Made by a program: the position numbers and the translations under genes. A model generated the notes under the pieces. That model was not told the origin of the DNA. It saw only the letters and a list, made by a program, of their open reading frames with translations, and searched no databases. A DNA stretch of 5,588 nucleotides, from the NCBI GenBank assembly GCA_029556045.1, contig JAKQGS010000307.1:1-5588 (forward strand). Reading direction: 5' to 3'. The stretch is from Pseudomonadota bacterium (GTDB lineage: Bacteria; Bdellovibrionota; Oligoflexia; Oligoflexales; Oligoflexaceae). Positions 4,726 to 5,588 of this stretch are shown here, in pieces; positions within the stretch are counted from its first letter, which is position 1; every line of letters begins with the position of its first letter.

Positions 4726-5588
4726 ATGCCTTCATCGCTTCCGTTAATCCGTACTCTGTCCTCCTTAGGCACGGCAGCGCTGCGCTGCCTGTCGGCTGAA
4801 ACCGCCCATGAATGGGGGATCCATGCCATGCAGAAGGGTTTGCACCGTCTGTTCGGGGTCCCATCCGCAGCGCTACCGGCACTTGGCATGGGAGTCAAGG
4901 TGCCGGGAATCGGTGATCTGCCGCATCCGCTGGGGCTTGCGGCAGGGTTTGATAAGCATGGATTAGCACCGACAGGCTTTCGCGAGTTGGGACTGTCCTT
5001 TCTGGAGGTCGGTACCGTGACCCCCTTGCCGCAGCCTGGCAATCCGCGCCCCCGCATGTTTCGATATCCGGCACAGCAGGCGATTGTGAATCGCATGGGG
5101 TTTAACAGCGATGGCCACCACACCGTGTTAAAGCGGCTGGAGGCGTTGCATTGGGATCACGAGCAATGCCCGCTGGGGGTGAACCTCGGCAAAAATAAGG
5201 CAACCCCCGAAGATCAGGCCATTGAGGACTATTGTGCTGGCCTCGACTTGTTCAAGGATGTGGCGCGATTTTTTGTCATCAATATCTCATCCCCCAATAC
5301 CGAGGGATTGCGTAATCTCGCCAGCGAGGAGTTTCTGGTTCACCTGGCGGAGCGTCAGAAGACTATGCTGCCGCGGCTTTGGGTCAAACTGGATCCGGAT
5401 ATGCCGCGGCGGAAGTTTCAAAAGCTGATTGAAGTCATCACCCGGGAACATTTCCAGGGGGTGGTGTTGACCAACACCCACAAGGTGTCGGTGCCGGAGG
5501 CCGGGGGACAAAGCGGTCATCCGCTGGCGGTGTTATCCTCCGCCTGTCTGGAGTGGGCGTGGGAGGTGCATCAGGGACGTCTGCCTAT
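4726..5588 (+). CDS. pyrD: Dihydroorotate dehydrogenase (quinone), class 2, N-terminal part
   Basis: PyrD oxidises dihydroorotate to orotate in de novo pyrimidine synthesis. Class 2 enzymes are FMN-dependent, peripheral on the inner membrane and pass electrons to quinone. The first 287 residues are present; the family is usually about 340-370 long, so roughly the last fifth is off the right edge. The N-terminal helical region with AETAHEWGI (24-32) is the membrane/quinone-tunnel extension that defines class 2. The barrel motifs follow in order: GLAAGFDKHG (70-79), FLEVGTVTPLPQPGNPRPR (92-110), NRMGFNSDG (122-130), GVNLGKNKATP (151-161) and INISSPNTEGLR (185-196, catalytic base S189). WVKLDPD (219-225) and a TNT motif (249-251) come after these. 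Unusual choices are NTH where NTT is common (250-252) and GGQSG for the usual GGLSG (260-264). The ATG at 4726 fits the N-terminal motif, but its ribosome site (GGAA, 9 nt upstream) is weak, so coupling to the upstream receiver gene is plausible. Confidence 0.95.
   Translation, partial: MPSSLPLIRTLSSLGTAALRCLSAETAHEWGIHAMQKGLHRLFGVPSAALPALGMGVKVPGIGDLPHPLGLAAGFDKHGLAPTGFRELGLSFLEVGTVTPLPQPGNPRPRMFRYPAQQAIVNRMGFNSDGHHTVLKRLEALHWDHEQCPLGVNLGKNKATPEDQAIEDYCAGLDLFKDVARFFVINISSPNTEGLRNLASEEFLVHLAERQKTMLPRLWVKLDPDMPRRKFQKLIEVITREHFQGVVLTNTHKVSVPEAGGQSGHPLAVLSSACLEWAWEVHQGRLP
4773..4789. repeat. Perfect 17-base palindrome inside the start of pyrD
   Basis: GGCAGCGC, a central T, and GCGCTGCC form a perfect inverted repeat 45 nt into the pyrD coding sequence. 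As RNA it can fold into a 6-bp GC-rich stem with a 5-nt loop. It encodes TAALRC (residues 16-21) in a region with little sequence constraint. It may be a chance GC-rich palindrome or an element affecting early translation. Confidence 0.5.

Noticed and set aside
4373..5123. Leftward open frames opposite the receiver gene and pyrD
   Set aside because: They overlap genes with unmistakable family motifs and have no motifs of their own.

Overview
The window looks like ordinary chromosome from a Gram-negative, probably proteobacterial, organism. Supporting signs are a class 2 (quinone-linked) dihydroorotate dehydrogenase, a membrane pyrophosphatase, an exported nuclease-like protein and sigma70-like promoter boxes. 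Coding DNA has moderate G+C (34 of 60 bases in one line counted by hand at 2521-2580), while the gap at 1441-1620 has about 29% (53 of 180). I cannot name the genus; an aquatic proteobacterium such as a magnetococcal lineage is only a hunch. There are no mobile elements, tRNA or rRNA genes, or CRISPR arrays.

Layout: four genes read leftward. These are the 5' end of hppA (membrane H+/Na+ pyrophosphatase, 329 to beyond the left edge), a membrane-anchored staphylococcal-nuclease-fold protein (989-486), a 66-residue histone-H1-tail-like protein that is half lysine (1306-1106), and a 737-residue coiled-coil protein of unknown function (4060-1847). A divergent region at about 4061-4318 separates these from two rightward genes: a stand-alone CheY-like response regulator (4319-4693) and pyrD (4726 to beyond the right edge).

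Transcription appears to be mostly one promoter per leftward gene. Promoter-like boxes precede hppA, the nuclease, the histone-like gene and the coiled-coil gene. A clear intrinsic terminator follows the histone-like gene, and its U-tract overlaps the -35 box of the next promoter. The receiver and pyrD are 32 nt apart with no visible terminator between them and may be co-transcribed.

The least ordinary item is the 737-residue protein. Its two ends look like the two halves of an SMC/RecN/YhaN-type ATPase head from which the Walker A lysine has been lost, separated by long helical stretches and an acidic Glu/Pro linker. This is inference from pattern only. The second item is the very basic histone-like protein with an inverted-repeat cluster over its probable promoter. 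I do not see a complete, demonstrable new system; the genes look functionally independent apart from proximity.
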